Shown here: positions 13,501 through 26,100 of the stretch, in pieces
How positions within the stretch are numbered: position 1 is the stretch's first letter
How the letters are laid out: each line of letters begins with the position of its first letter
Origin: Istiophorus platypterus
Taxonomy: Eukaryota; Chordata; Actinopteri; Istiophoriformes; Istiophoridae
DNA length: 64,000 bases
Reading direction: 5' to 3'
NCBI GenBank assembly: GCA_016859345.1
Contig: CM029124.1
Coordinates: 17,395,480-17,459,479 of the forward strand
Notes under the pieces: model-generated
The model's input: the letters and a program-made list of their open reading frames with translations, nothing else
What the model was told of the DNA's origin: nothing
Database searches by the model: none
Made by a program: the position numbers and the translations under genes

Positions 13501-13905
13501 AAAGCTGGTAATCCCAAGCCTTGGCAATATTAAAAACTGTCATACTTTTGGAAATCAAAATTTACCTCATTACACTTTGTTATAAGCTAAAATGATTATA
13601 ATGAATTCAAGGGAGTATGATAGTGTCAAATCCTTCTTGTGTTATAAGGTGAATGTGAGTATGCAAAGCAAGAATGATATAGTGATATGCATGGGAGAAT
13701 TTCAAAAGCTGGAAGAAGCTGTTTGGATTTATACAGTCTTGGGTAAAGGTTTTTGTCATATTTCATTTCTATATCAGAAGTTCATATACAAAAAAAAAAG
13801 ATTTTTGGAGAGTAGTGGACTCACTAAAATTCTGATGCAGTGAGTGTCAGAGACAAAAAGTGAAGGATTGATTAAGTGATTACAATTCACCTTTAATTGT
13901 CTGAA
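10571..13905. other. intronic DNA; candidate conserved block at about 10.86-11.28 kb
   Basis: No exon is recognised. 10860-11280 has balanced, non-repetitive composition rich in homeodomain-like TAATTA/ATTAG words and includes the palindrome at 11108-11127, so it reads like a conserved noncoding element. 12382-12399 is T9 followed by G9. The remaining sequence is AT-rich and unremarkable. Confidence 0.4.
11108..11127. promoter_or_regulatory. imperfect palindrome centred on TTAATTAA
   Basis: A 20-bp sequence, CTGAT-A-TTAATTAA-C-ATCAG, that is self-complementary except at one symmetric position pair. TAATTA/TTAATTAA is a core for LIM- and paired-type homeodomains and POU dimers. Function is inferred only from symmetry and the single-copy surroundings. 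Confidence 0.25.
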
Positions 13906-13987
13906 TGAAATTACACATCAATCTATCCAATAGTTATCAAGACATTTAACTTAAAAAAACAACCAAAAAAAAATTAACCGTATGGTG
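13906..13987 (+). repeat. teleost interspersed repeat, left part (interrupted)
   Basis: The segment around 13918-13952 (CAATCTATCCAATAGTTATC, then AAGACATTTAACT) matches, from memory, a widespread teleost repeat reading CAATCCATCCAATAGTTGTC-AAGACATTTCACT, followed by an ATGGTGGCGCTAG block. It is cut at ATGGTG (13982-13987). The expected continuation resumes at 14335. The family name is not known to me. Confidence 0.6.
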
Positions 13988-14330
13988 CAAAGTTTCCCAT
14001 ACATGGGTTCTAATTTGAGCAGCCCATCTAGACAGATAGAGATCCCCCGGTTGGATTAAATCGCTTGCTTTTAACTTAGATAAAACTAGTTGCAATACAC
14101 CAGTCTGAGTTGTGTGTGCTCATGTAACTGAGAGGATACAAGATGCTTCTCTGTGCACAGCTGTCTAACTAGCATCTACCAATAGCTTGAATGTGGGGTG
14201 TTTAGGGGACATCTGGTAATTGTAGCTATGGACAATAACCTGGGTTACACTCTACCACTCTGCATGCACACTGATCACATGGCGCATCACCCACCACAAC
14301 AAGTAAATTCTGAACCTGTGCAAAAAAAAA
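13988..14330 (+). mobile_element. probable retroposon inserted in the teleost repeat, with poly-A tail
   Basis: About 343 bp separate the two halves of the surrounding repeat. The insert ends with an A9 run (14322-14330), and both junctions carry a TGGTG word (13983-13987 and 14334-14338). A poly-A end plus a short duplication of the target is the signature of a LINE- or SINE-mobilised sequence. I do not recognise the insert. It has a weak B-box-like GGTTCTAATTT at about 14006-14016 but no clear A box, so a tRNA origin is doubtful. Confidence 0.45.
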
Positions 14331-14334
14331 CATT

Positions 14335-14526
14335 GGTGATGCTAGAAGAAAGGTCAATGAATCACCAGAGTCAGTAGTCCACCTCTACTGGGGACATGAA
14401 TATTTGTACGAAATTTCATGGCAATCAATCCAATAGCTTTTAAGATACTTCAGTCTAGACAAAAATGGTTGAGCCAACCAACCAACATTGCAGTCCACAG
14501 AGCCACATTGCTAGCATGACTAAAAA
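14335..14526 (+). repeat. teleost interspersed repeat, right part
   Basis: The segment runs GGTGATGCTAGAAGAAAGGTC, ...AATCACC.GAGTCAGTAG, ...AAATTTCATGGCAATC.ATCC, ...TTCAGTCTAGACAAAAATGG, AACCAACCAACATTGC, ...GAGCCAC and CTAGCATGACTAAAAA. These match, in order, the 3' half of the teleost repeat whose left part ends at 13987. The order and spacing make the match strong, but the family name is not assigned. In the intact repeat the CAATCCATCCAATAG motif occurs twice, as it does here (13918 and 14424). Confidence 0.7.
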
Positions 14527-17500
14527 CATACAGTATAGAGTGTTTTGACCTTAAGGCAGCTGTTTCAGCATATCAAAACCCAGATGTGCATTCCCTTTGT
14601 AGTACTGCATGGTAAATATAAAAAGTGCCAGCATATCAAGATATCATTTTCAGTATTATATACTACAACCCGTACTTAGATACATTTAAAAACAGATAAC
14701 TCAATAAACATATGATCTAATAAAACAGCCATAGTATTAAATATGAAGATGATAGCATTTGGATATAGTGGTGTTTTAAAACGGTGGTATTTAACACAGA
14801 ACAAAGGTCCATCAAGAAGGGAAGCCCTGAGGATAAGGACACAGACACCAGTGAGAGGAAAGACACTCCTGGTCTGCTCAGAAGAGTCATTAACCTTTCT
14901 CCAGTGGGGAGGGCCACATGCTTTCTTCTTTCATTGTATTCACACACTTCATTAACAAGCTCCCTTTCATAGACTAATTCCCGTTTCAAATTTGCTCTTT
15001 GTTAATTAGAAGCAGGTTTAACCTCACAAAGAGCTTCCATTGTGTTTACTTTTTAATAATATTGCCCCATGTAAATGAATTAGAATAAAAAATACATTGT
15101 CCAAGGCAGGCACTTGAAAAATATATTGGCAAGTAATTTAGTGTGGATGCAAATACATTTGTGCTTTTTCAGTCTAAAATAAAAGCTGATGTCCTGCCTT
15201 GGATTTCTCTTCTTTTGGTGTTCCTAATTAACTCCTGCTTTCAGGGGGGAATTAATATAGGCCAATGAAGAGACTTGCTAAGGGGAGGGTTATAACAGCC
15301 TCCTCATCCAGTCAATTAACCTTGGCTGCCTTCTGCACCCAAAATGTAACAGGTTCATAATCAATTTTGGCTCTAGAAACACTTTTCTCAGGTTAAGAGA
15401 GAATATATGCTCAACGTGAGTTGTGCCTTGATAACAAAGTAGCAAAACAGTATCCCCGAAACACGAGACACTTTTCTCAAACTGTCGGGATACAGATTCT
15501 GCCCCTGGAGTGAAATGACCCCAACGGTCAAAACATAGCTGGCATTCAGTCTGTATCAGAGGAAATGGACATAGATGTAACAGTGAGAAAAGAAAGAATG
15601 TACAGTGTGTCTCATCGTAAGAGCTGCCCACACTGAGTGAATCTCATTCAGATGAGAAAGCCCATTTATCTACAGACATTCATCATCAGTTGGTCCATGT
15701 CACCTTCTCCTTCACTTCCCTCAACAGTGTCCATTTGCATCAGCACACAAAGTTAACACACAGTCATGCAAACAAACACAAACTCATATGGTACTGGTCA
15801 TATTTGGGTGCTCTTCAGCGGTGTTGACCACAACCTTGTCTCTGTCTATTAAGTACAGATGTAAGAGGACAATATCCTTGAAAGTACGGGCTTTGACTAT
15901 GAGGTTGTATACATTACACAGATTCACCAACAAGGATTTCACTTCCCCCCTCCTCTAATCACCAAGGTGTAATTAAAGAAGACATTAACTCCAATCTAGA
16001 GAATCCCTGGTCTTGTAATAGTAAGGTGTCAAAGAAGCATGTAACCGCCACAGTTGTGAACTTTTTTACTTCTAAATGTAGTAGATGTTTCTCTGACATG
16101 AAAGGGAAGCTGTGAAAGGGCCAGTAGCTGCTCCCCCTATCTACAGTATAACAATGAAATGGCACTCTACTGAGATCACATCAAAACACTGGAGATATCT
16201 GCTCTACCCTGTAAAACAGAGTTACAAATGACAATATTAAACAAGAACCATCTGTTCAATAGTCTAAATGAGTTCATCTCACTTAGATGAGAGGGGAAGA
16301 GAATACGAGCCACTTCTACCACTGCTTAATTGGCAGTGTTTGATAAGCACCGCTGACACCAGGCGATAAAAGTCAGTGCTGAGACACATAAGTAGAACTG
16401 TCTAGTAGACATGATGAGTTAGTTGCGGTCACAAGTCACTCATATTTTCATCTTACACAGAAATGCTAATAAAATTACTAAGTGTTATCTGGAACATGCC
16501 ATAGGACCACTTCAGAACAAATTGTGGAGCAGTTCAGACAAATATGGTCATGTTGAATTCAGTAAGATTACAGAGGACTGGATGAACAACTGCCTTGAGG
16601 TTGCAGTGTTGATGTGTGTGTCAGCATGCTTCTTAGCATATTCATGTCCTATATATCTATCTGTAAAGTTATTATTTCAGCCATATTTCCATTATGTTAA
16701 TTGGCGTGGGAGTCCCCCCTCAGTTGGAAATATCCTATACTCCCACAGATATAAAAATGTATATAACAGAAAATTTCATCATCATCCATTATTGTTTCTA
16801 CCGATTCAGCCCTAAAAACAATTTTAACAGCAAATAGATAATAAGAGTCCATACAAAAATGAAACAAATACACGAAATGGTGCTTTTCTCAACCCGTATA
16901 AGAGGATTCATGACCAAAACTGTGGCTGCCTTCACAAAATTTTACTATGAGGAAAGCCCTCCAAAGTGCTTTTTGTTAACAAGTCTAATCTACATTAATG
17001 GTTGGAAAAATAATATATTGATAAAATAAGTATTAGATGAACAGCACATGTCAAGCAAGTGTGATAAAATATGCAAATATTCAACATGAAGAAATATACT
17101 AAAATAAGAATACACAGCCAACTCCAGCTCCATCTGCCACAACCTAAGCTGCAAGGATAAGTTGATTCATCAATTTGTTGAATAGCCACATCTGTTTGAT
17201 TTGTTGTTTTTGTTTGATTCCTGGGCCTGATTTAGAGGACTCACAACTGGCCAACTGACCCAGGACTGCACTCTATAACCCTTGGACACAACAGGTCTTA
17301 TATACATGGCATGCATGTTTGTCAGGTAACAGTATGCCACTGGCATAACTCGTGGTGTAGGGAGGGAACATGGCCATCACCAAACAAACAATGGGACTTT
17401 GCTGCAATGGAATTTTGCCATCGCTAAAAGAGAAAAAAATATTGCAGCAGGGTGTAAAAATGTAGAAAAATAGTTAGAAATGCATCAAATATGTTGTTTG

Positions 17501-18119
17501 TTAAGACACATTATTAATACTGTCAGCCATGAATTAAAAAAAATTAAAAAAAAACAATTAATCCCTAGTCATTATCAATAAAGTATAGGGCCCACAATAT
17601 TACCAGCACACATGATTTTTTTTTATTTTTTTTGCAGTTGCTTTATAGCCATATTTAAAATGTTTATGAAAAAGAATGCTAAGTTTGTAAAAAGATGAGA
17701 TCTTGATTTTGGTGAATCTATTTTAAGAGCATTATAAATAACCTGGCCACTGAGCATGAAAACCAAAACCCTCAACAGCACCATAACTTAAAAAAAATTA
17801 GACAATTTTGTTCATGCAGTATTGGTTTTTTAAGTGACTTCTTTATTTTAATAAGCAAGAAGAATTGTGTGTGTATGTGTGTGTTTAAAGGCATCAGTCA
17901 GAGAGAGATTGAAGCAAGATAGGTTTAAAGATTGTGTACAGTAAGTTGAGAAGCGTGCAGCCAGACAAACATTTCCCAATTACCTTCCATGCAGGGTTTT
18001 CATTAAGTACTTCCACATAAGAGTCTGACTGGCTGCTCTTTGTCTCCACAGCCGTCTGGAGCTAATCAAATTCACAGGCCGTCTCAGAAGGCATCTCAGC
18101 CTCCCATTATCATTTATCT
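14527..18119. other. intronic DNA; candidate conserved block at about 14.99-15.33 kb
   Basis: No exon is supported. The 130-codon frame at 16423-16815 has no family resemblance and no splice context. 14990-15330 has TTAATTA, CCAATTAAC-type and Oct-like words in single-copy surroundings and may be conserved. 17520-17640 holds A- and T-rich runs. 17860-17885 has a short imperfect TG repeat. Confidence 0.4.
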
Positions 18120-18151
18120 GGATGGCTATCTCATCGGCACCATGGTTAACG

Positions 18152-18259
18152 AACAATGTTAGGGCTAGAAATTCAATTTTCTACAGTTAACAATTGAATT
18201 GGTGATCAATTGTTGCATCTCAGAGATGAAGGATTGTCAAAGCGGGGTCCTCCATTGTT
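18152..18259. promoter_or_regulatory. cluster of SOX-type sites with an inverted pair
   Basis: AACAATG is at 18152-18158. An inverted pair, AACAATTG (18189-18196) and CAATTGTT (18207-18214), is separated by 10 bp. CATTGTT is at 18253-18259, immediately followed by CCATTATTGG-type sequence. The (A/T)(A/T)CAA(A/T)G core is bound by SOX HMG proteins, and SOXE factors bind facing pairs as dimers. The sites sit in non-repetitive DNA (about 18000-18340) that looks like a conserved noncoding element. Enhancer function is inferred, not shown. Confidence 0.4.
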
Positions 18260-18340
18260 CCATTATTGGAACACTCAGATGAGCTCCTGAATCCCATTAA
18301 TAAAGCAGCAGTAGAGCAGCTGTGCATCACAGACAAGCCA

Positions 18341-19801
18341 ACGCTGAAGCTAGCCCTCTCTGTTATTTCCACTGTGGGAGAAAAGATAGGAATGAAAAAC
18401 CAAAACTACTTTTACAAAATGAAATGCAGCATACATGCTGCCTACAGTATGTACTCAACAACGGAGGAGGGCTACACCGCAAACATTAATTTAAGATATA
18501 TTATGTGGGGAATATTTGAAATAAAAATATGAAATCTTGTGCTGTATGAGTGAAGGAGACGAAGGGATAACATTTATATTTACTGTGGTGATGAGAATTA
18601 TTATCAGTATAGGAGGATAACATGACACAAAGAACATGTAATGCATTACTTTTTCTTCAAATTATGAAAGGCATTACTGTTTAAATTTCAGTGTCATAAT
18701 CACGTTACATTATAGACAAACTCACATCAAGGCCCCATTACTGTTCTATAGATTCAGAATTTGAATATTGCTTATGTTATAAGAAATGTTTCTTATGCTA
18801 TAAGAATTAAATTTTATTTAAAAAAATACTTTCATGTAAGCTGTGTTCTCTTTTTATCTTATTCCTGTTTACATGTGCAAATACAACACAGGATCCATAC
18901 ACAACATGAGAGACAATGAGATGAATAGGACAAGAAATAGCAGAGACAGGAGGAGAACATTTGAAAGGTGTAGGTACATAAAATAATTCCGATTCTACTA
19001 CAAGCAGGAACATTCACATATTATGTGAGTTCCAGGTTCTTTTTACAAAAAGCAAAGAAGCAATTACTTTTCACAAGGAACAATTCAATTTATTACAGTT
19101 AAAGTGAAGTAATACATTATACATGTAATATTTTACTTAAATGCCCTTGGCAGTGTTGTTTATCATTAAATTACACAAAAGTAGGAAAAAGTACCATATT
19201 TAAAAACCTGCAATTGTCCTAGTCGTGACTCTGACAGCATCAAATTAGTGGGTCTGGTCTTGTTAGCAGGGAAAATAGAATAGATGTTGTGTGTTAGGGG
19301 CGGACCAATCCTTTTCTCAATGCTGCATAACCTGCACACTCTGGCTGCAGTGAGGTCTATTGAGACAGAGTGCCTGCCAGGAGAGCATAAGACTAATAGC
19401 ATGCTGCCATTTCTGCTTATATTGTTACACCTGCCCCAAAGGATAGCTATACTGCTATGAAATTACAGCATAAGATGTGCTGTTGCGACATTTTAGCACA
19501 GTATGCAGCAAAAGCTGAGAGTGGCAACAAGTTGTGCACCCCTGCAATGTACTGTTGATAAATTAGGAATAGATAGACTAACTTTACTTTCTACTGTGTC
19601 TTGATGTATTTAAGATTTAATTATGTTTTAATTCATATACAATTTTGATTTATATTTACATGTAGATAAAGACATATATTTTGTTGAAAGCCTCTGTGTG
19701 TCAGTTCAATCATGCATTCATTCATTCTCTAGCTGCCTTTTCCATGTCACAAACTCTCCTGTCATTTTAGACCAGTTACCCCTTGCTTTTATTTTATTTT
19801 A

Positions 19802-19807
<6 letters not shown>
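18341..19807. other. intronic DNA, no gene recognised
   Basis: AT-rich sequence with no exon or recognised repeat. The near-identical pieces TTATGTTATAAGAA and TTATGCTATAAGAA repeat at 18773-18806. Confidence 0.4.

Positions 19808-19855
<48 letters not shown>
19808..19855. repeat. (AT)n microsatellite, about 24 units
   Basis: An uninterrupted AT alternation of 48 bp. It directly abuts the LTR-like segment that follows. The Tyr/Ile-rich frames translated through it are not genes. Confidence 0.95.
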
Positions 19856-19857
<2 letters not shown>

Positions 19858-20157
19858 CACAAGGAAACAGCACGACCCACTTCCACTTACTCCCTTCCAG
19901 TTTGTCCATTGTGCATTTCGAGCTGTAGCGTACGTCCGACCCTTCTGACCTGTTATGCTGGTCTTCTGCCTGTTCTTGGATTTTGCCTTTTGTTTGGTTT
20001 ATATGCCAGTTACCAACCACTGCCCAACCCTGACTTCACCTTCTGTTTGTCCTTGCCAGTTTCTTCATGCCAAGCCTCAACAAGAGTGAACCAATTTGAA
20101 CTAAAAACGGTGTCTTTTTATCAGGCAATTGAGTCCTCCTAAACCTAAGCCATGACA
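19856..20157 (+). mobile_element. LTR-like fragment, degenerate (fish Ty3/gypsy-style)
   Basis: The segment is unlike its AT-rich neighbours. It has irregular repeats of GACC..CTGCCTGTT.TTGGATTTTGCC type and ends TTGAGTCCTCCTAAACCTAAGCCATGACA. From memory, these are features of the 3' part of many fish LTR retrotransposon terminal repeats, which end in TGACA. A matching 5' TGTCA end and a coding interior are not seen, so it would be a truncated or solo LTR. Another repeat class is possible. Confidence 0.4.
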
Positions 20158-23100
20158 CCATGAGTAAGATGTTGAAATTCTTCATTGCAACAATTTTTAT
20201 GGGACTGCTTCATTTCCTATTATTAACAACTGTCATCAGAATAAATTGACTAAAGACTAAAGTCTGATCTGGATAAAGTGAGATCTATGATTTGGGGTTT
20301 AGTAAAAACTACAGCATTGATTAAAATATCACTGTTGTTATGTAAATGGGAGTCACGAGAATAACCACAAAATGCCACATGGTGCGAGTGTTGTCACCCT
20401 CACAAAGAAACACCACATTTGAGCATTAAGATGTTAACTCCATGAGCATCGAAGCACAATGATTAACACTGAAAAATGGTGACAACTTGCTGAGAAAGAT
20501 GTCTAACAGATAAACAAGATTTCGAAGACGATTTGGTTGCATCATTATACAGATACAACCAAAGAGAGAAGATTAATACAGAGCCATGCTATCTAACAAC
20601 ACCATGTTCCTAACACTGGTTTCCCTATACTACCCAATGACCCCCCACACTCTGAACCCTGCTTTCCATTCAACCCCTCAACTGTCCCAAAGGGGAGGGG
20701 GAGGGAAGATATGAAAGCACTTATTTGTTGGCCTTTGTGCAGCAAACTGCTCTGTCTGTGTGTACTGGAGTTGCTCACCAGCTCACCCGCATGCTTGTGG
20801 TTGTTCGTGCCTGTATCTTAGTAACAGCACAAGGCAAGCAACATTTGCAGAGGATCTTACTGTAGAAATAATCTAGGAAAACAAAGTCAAAGAACCAAGT
20901 CTTATCTCTATCTCAGAAAAAATGAAAATTGTAAAAATTGTTGATAAGATTTAACAGAGAGCTGTTGGAAATATCAAGTTTTGTCAAGTTTGTGCGCTGG
21001 GTGTGTTTAAATTCCAGGTTAGAATAAAAAACAATGGTGCAATACATAAGGTGTACTTTCCTGCTTTATTTCTAGATGTGCGTGCTACATGAAAGGAGAA
21101 TGGTTGCACCACCTGGGTATCCGTTTGCGTCAGCGTTCCCTGTATTGTACGCATTGGGTGACTGTCTGTTCCACCCATTTCCCGGACTTTTGTTTGAGTA
21201 GAGTTTTTCACCAAAGATATAAAAAGGTATGGATAAATGTGAAAAACAGATGTGGCTACCAAAAAAATGGCATCTTTTACTCTTGGAACAGCTTTGTTCT
21301 TTTAGGTCCACACCACTACATACAAAACAAAAGTTACAGAGGAAGTAATCATATGAAGTCATAATCTGAAAAGGGCAGGATGTCCATTCTGAACCCACTA
21401 CACTATCTATCATAGCATAAATGTCACATTCTTTTTCTACAAAAAAGGGAAAACATTCTTTAGTCATTTAAGAATAGTCTAATATTCTAATTCAGGTAAC
21501 GTAAAAATATGGAAAATTATCCATCGTTAATGTATCTTACCATATAATTCTCACTCACTGGAGGGCTGTACTATTATTTATCATAAAGTCAACCAGGTTT
21601 AATTTCATGTAGAATCTGATCAGGTTCTTAGTTGAGAAGTTTGAAAAAGTGAAGGGGGAAAAGAGGGAAGCAGATGTCATTAGGGTATGAGGGGGCAGAA
21701 TGAGCAGCAACGCACAACAGTGGCGTCCCTTCTCTGTGATGGACACAAACTAAGACCCCCTTCGAGGACACTGTGAACTGATCCTGATTATCCCGGTGGG
21801 CCTAATCCTCAGAGGCCGGCACTGCCTCGCCATTTCCCCACCCAAAAAAAAGACTCACTTCAGTGGACAGAGAATCCTAGACACTATGCCTCTAAACTGT
21901 GAAAACTCTCTGAACAATAGGGACTGAGGAGAGAAAGAGACCCCAAATCCACCTTCTTCCCTCATCCCCCCTCACTCCCCATCGTCACACTTGGGAAAGC
22001 AAAGGAACGAAGCCTCATCCTAGGAATCCTGCTCAATATCCTGGGATTAGCTGTGGCCCCTCTCAGCGGCCCTTCTCTCCCTCCTGCTAAGGCTAATTCA
22101 GACTGAATCGTCTGGCCAGACCCATTGTAAAAACCCCACCACACAAGAGACACAATCAAATATACTAAACTTTAATCTCTTATGAGCTCATATCCCAGTC
22201 TCTGCTGTCTGCACTCAAATCCCATTGAGGGATAGAGCCTGGGAGTTTGTCAAATACAACTGGCTATATCCAGGTATGCACCCACACAGATATCAGGAAG
22301 CACACAGAACCTGATTCAGCATAATTTTTCAGGGGAATCAATGAACAAGCCCGAGCTCAATGTGTCCTTCCAAATTGCACAGCTGAGTGATTTAAAATGC
22401 AACTAGATAAAACAGCCTATAGCCAACTGCTTAAGCATTTGTTTCACATATACGACTCACACAGACTTCAACTCAGTCAATAGACAGGATTTTGTGTATT
22501 GTAATGGTCTATATTTAGCAATTTACAATGAAAATGATGTACATTCGGATTCAGTTTGTAGAATGGCTTTGGCAAAAGATGTCCCTTTGGTGAAATATGC
22601 AAACACGTCCTCAACCGAGGCTTTAAAGAGTGCTTTGAATCATCTGAGGAAGCCATAGGATGTGGGTCCAGCTGTAAAAATGTGAGTTCGCCTGAGACCG
22701 CCACCCATGCAGTGAGCATTGTGTGTGTCTGTGAGTTACGCAAAGACTGATCCCATTGCAACCTTCTCCATATCCCATCAACAGCCCCCCTCTACTTCCT
22801 CATAAAGATATACATTCACTGTGTGAGGTTTAACGCCACCCCAAACATCACTCGCGCCCTAATTTGGATACTAAATGCTTCCCATGGAAATTCTGTGCTG
22901 TTTCAAGTACAATATATGGATTATTTATTTGGAGATCTCTGCTTCAGCAGTGAAAAATGTCTTCAAAGCTATTAGGACTCCAAAGAGATGGACACTATTG
23001 ATAGCTCCTAAGTCAAAAACACATTACTCTTTATGCTTACCAAATTTTATTTTGCATCAAAGGATGCCTCTTTCCATCTTTGAAATGCATAATCCTATTC

Positions 23101-26100
23101 AAATTATATTCGACACATGCAATAAAGGTGAGAGGATCAAAAAAAAAAAAAACAACAAAAAAAATCAAGTGCAAATGCCTTTACATGGCATTAACAAAAG
23201 AAACTGTCAGTTCAAGCTGACATTCATCCCCTGCCCATCAAAATGTTATGAAAACAGACTTTTCTGTAATGATTCATCAAGATTTAGTTGAGTTGTTTAG
23301 GTTTGGCTGTCAGATCAGCTCCATAGTGTGTGCAGCTTAGTCTTACAAGGACTGTATTTTGGGGAATCAATGTAAGTCTATGAGGCTGCTTTCGGTAGTG
23401 ACCTGGCCTTCTTTTGTTCCATAAAAGGCCTGTCGACTTTAGCCACTTTGTGGCATACACAAAGCGTAGCGGTTAATTGGGGCTTTCCCAGGCAAGTGGC
23501 CAGCACACATTCTCAGTCTAATGTGGCACCTGCAAAAAGTGTTTACTCATATAGGCTTACATCCTGTTTTTGCTGTCTGCTTGCAAGTCTCCTTCCTGTT
23601 ATGGAAGCCATTGCAATGCAGTCATGGATTGGCTTTAGATACTAAAATTTATAAATGTAAGTTCAAGTACAATCTATTACACATTAGATAAATCAGCAGA
23701 CATGGGAAATGAATAAGCAAAGGAAAAAGACAGTGCAATGAAAGAAGCAGAGGTACAGGCCTCTGAAATGACTGTCAGAGAGTGGATTTTTGTACAGTGG
23801 CACATATGCAAATCTGGCCACTGGGAATTCGCTCTGGTTCTACTGCGCCCTATTCTGATGATGCAGTTCGAGGCAGTGAAGGAGGAAATTGAGTTTAGGC
23901 AGATAGAGAGGCTGAGTTAACCTGAAAGCCTGAAGGAAAAGAAGGAGTCACCTCAGTCCCAAGGGTAGAGAAGCTAAGTCCTGGAGAAACCCAGTAAAGG
24001 CATATAGCCCATAAGATACAGGGATATGGAGCTCAGTGGATCAGACCATAATGACATTCAAATGTATAGTCCACTGGGTTGAAAGTGGTGGAAGAAATTT
24101 GGGATCCAAAGCTTGAAATATTTAAAACTCTGGGGGTCAAAGCATTTGAACTAAAAAATTAAATTTTTTGTGATTGCCAACAACACTTTTCTAATGAGAG
24201 CCCATAATGGAATTTTACCTTTGCTGATGGCCCTTGGGGGCCTTGACCTACTGAACTTTACTTTAATAGCTGCTAAAGGCAGACCATCGGCTCCCTCTGA
24301 CCTGAATCTGAAGACTCTGTGAGAGAACGCAACCAGAGAAGAAGTAGAGTGAGTGAAAAATTTGGAGTTAAAGAGAGCCAAGAAGGGAGAGGGCAGGAGC
24401 TTGACAGGAGACACTGAGAACCTCACCTCATTGTAAGTGTCTGAAATGTCCTCTTGACTATGAAGTTTTAACTGAGGACAAGCACATAGTGATGCACACT
24501 ATTCAGTGCTACCCTCGAACCATTTCATCTGCTTGATTCATTACTACGTCAACCTTGACATATAGTGTTGGTAAGAGCTTCTCTGCCACTGAAATGTCTG
24601 AAACACTTTGAAAACAAGACTTGACAATCTGAGAGAAAGTGTAGGCCCAGTAATGATGAGCAGGATATGACAGGTTTATGGGACAGTTGCAGAAAGATCC
24701 GACAGCCTTTCCTCCTCTAAACAAGTTTATAATTTGGTGTGGGCAGTAACTGCCAGAGTAAAGCCTTCAAGCTGATTGCTTCACCAACTTGTTTCGGCAA
24801 CTGAAAAATCCCATTTTCTTTCAAGTTATTGTTGTGCAGCTTTTGAACAGCAGTAGAACTTTGCACTGAAAGCTCATTTAAATGTTTTAATATATCCATT
24901 AAGGGGTAGTTAAGAAATTAAACTGTCACTGGATTAATAGCAAATATATTAGTCTGAAGCTGACAAGAACATTACAAAAGAAAAAATAAAGTTAAAAAAA
25001 TATAAAGAAAAAATTTATATAGCTGAAAGCTTGTGGACCTAATCAATAATGATGAGACTGCCTTTACTCTGAAGGGAGAACACCCCCTCTGAGCTGAGTA
25101 ATCTTGCTTCAGTCAATATCATTCATGAGTGAGTGGACACCAACTGTCACTCTCTCAGTATAAATTATTTCCCAACCAATTAGTCACACCGTTCTAGTTC
25201 AGCTCAGTATATCATAGTAGATAAAATCCTCCTTGCCCACTGACACCTTCCAGCTCCCTTTAAGTTGTGTCTTGCTTGTTAGGTAACAATAATAGTTATG
25301 AGGTGGGAAACAAAGAAAAAAAAGAGTCGACTACTTCATACGAATAACACCTGGAGGATATGTAATAATAAACATGAGATGGGGTTTTCTATGTCTATAT
25401 ATAATATTTTCATTAAACGTTGTTTAATTTTCTTGACTGTTGGGTCTATCTGGAAGCACAAAATGGAACATTACATTTACCTGATAGCACAATAATTAAA
25501 AGAACCTCAAACTAAGTGGAGGAGAAGTATCTCAGCTGTGTACTAAACATACTGAGAGACTGGATGTATGGTGAGATCTAATGGCAACAAATTGTCCACT
25601 TTGTATCTGACTTCCAATACTGCACATATGGTAAATAGAGAAAGTGCTTTTACATGGTTGTGAAATGATCCATAGTATTCTATTTGAAAACAAGTGGTCA
25701 GTATTAATATACAACTTTTCTGTAGATGAAATGTTTCTGTTTTGCCTTTTGACAATTGACCATTTCCAGTTTGTGTTTCTAAGTTTATGTGAAGTCCAGT
25801 AGTTTCTGGACCTCCAGATCTGGCAGAAAAAGGAATGTACATCCTCAGCTGTTGTTACAATAGGAAGAATTACACTGAGGATGGATTATGAACGCAATAA
25901 CAACTGAGAGGTGGAGTAAGAGCAAAAAAGTGTGAATTTGTCACTCTGTCACTTCTCTTCCTATAAAACTCTAGATCGATATGATGGGAAACTTTAGCTT
26001 ATACACCATCTTTTTTTTCCAATGTAAACCCACACAACTCTAATAGCCAATAATAGGCAAGGTACATTTTGACACAGGTGGCCAAGCCTCATCACAAATA

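Noticed and set aside
16423..16815. 130-codon plus-strand frame with a hydrophobic segment.
   Set aside because: No family likeness, no neighbouring exon-like sequence, and an antisense AT-rich context; treated as chance.
19783..20142. 119-codon plus-strand frame starting before the AT microsatellite.
   Set aside because: The first part is Tyr/Ile repeat from the (AT)n tract and the rest lies in an LTR-like repeat; not a gene.
21072..21467. 131-codon minus-strand frame overlapping a 91-codon plus-strand frame.
   Set aside because: Open frames on both strands over the same bases with no recognisable motif point to chance, not coding.
22875..23291. 138-codon plus-strand open frame, the longest in the window.
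   Set aside because: The peptide is low-information with a Lys/Asn run from an A-rich tract, no recognised domain and no splice or promoter context; this length is expected by chance in AT-rich DNA of this size.
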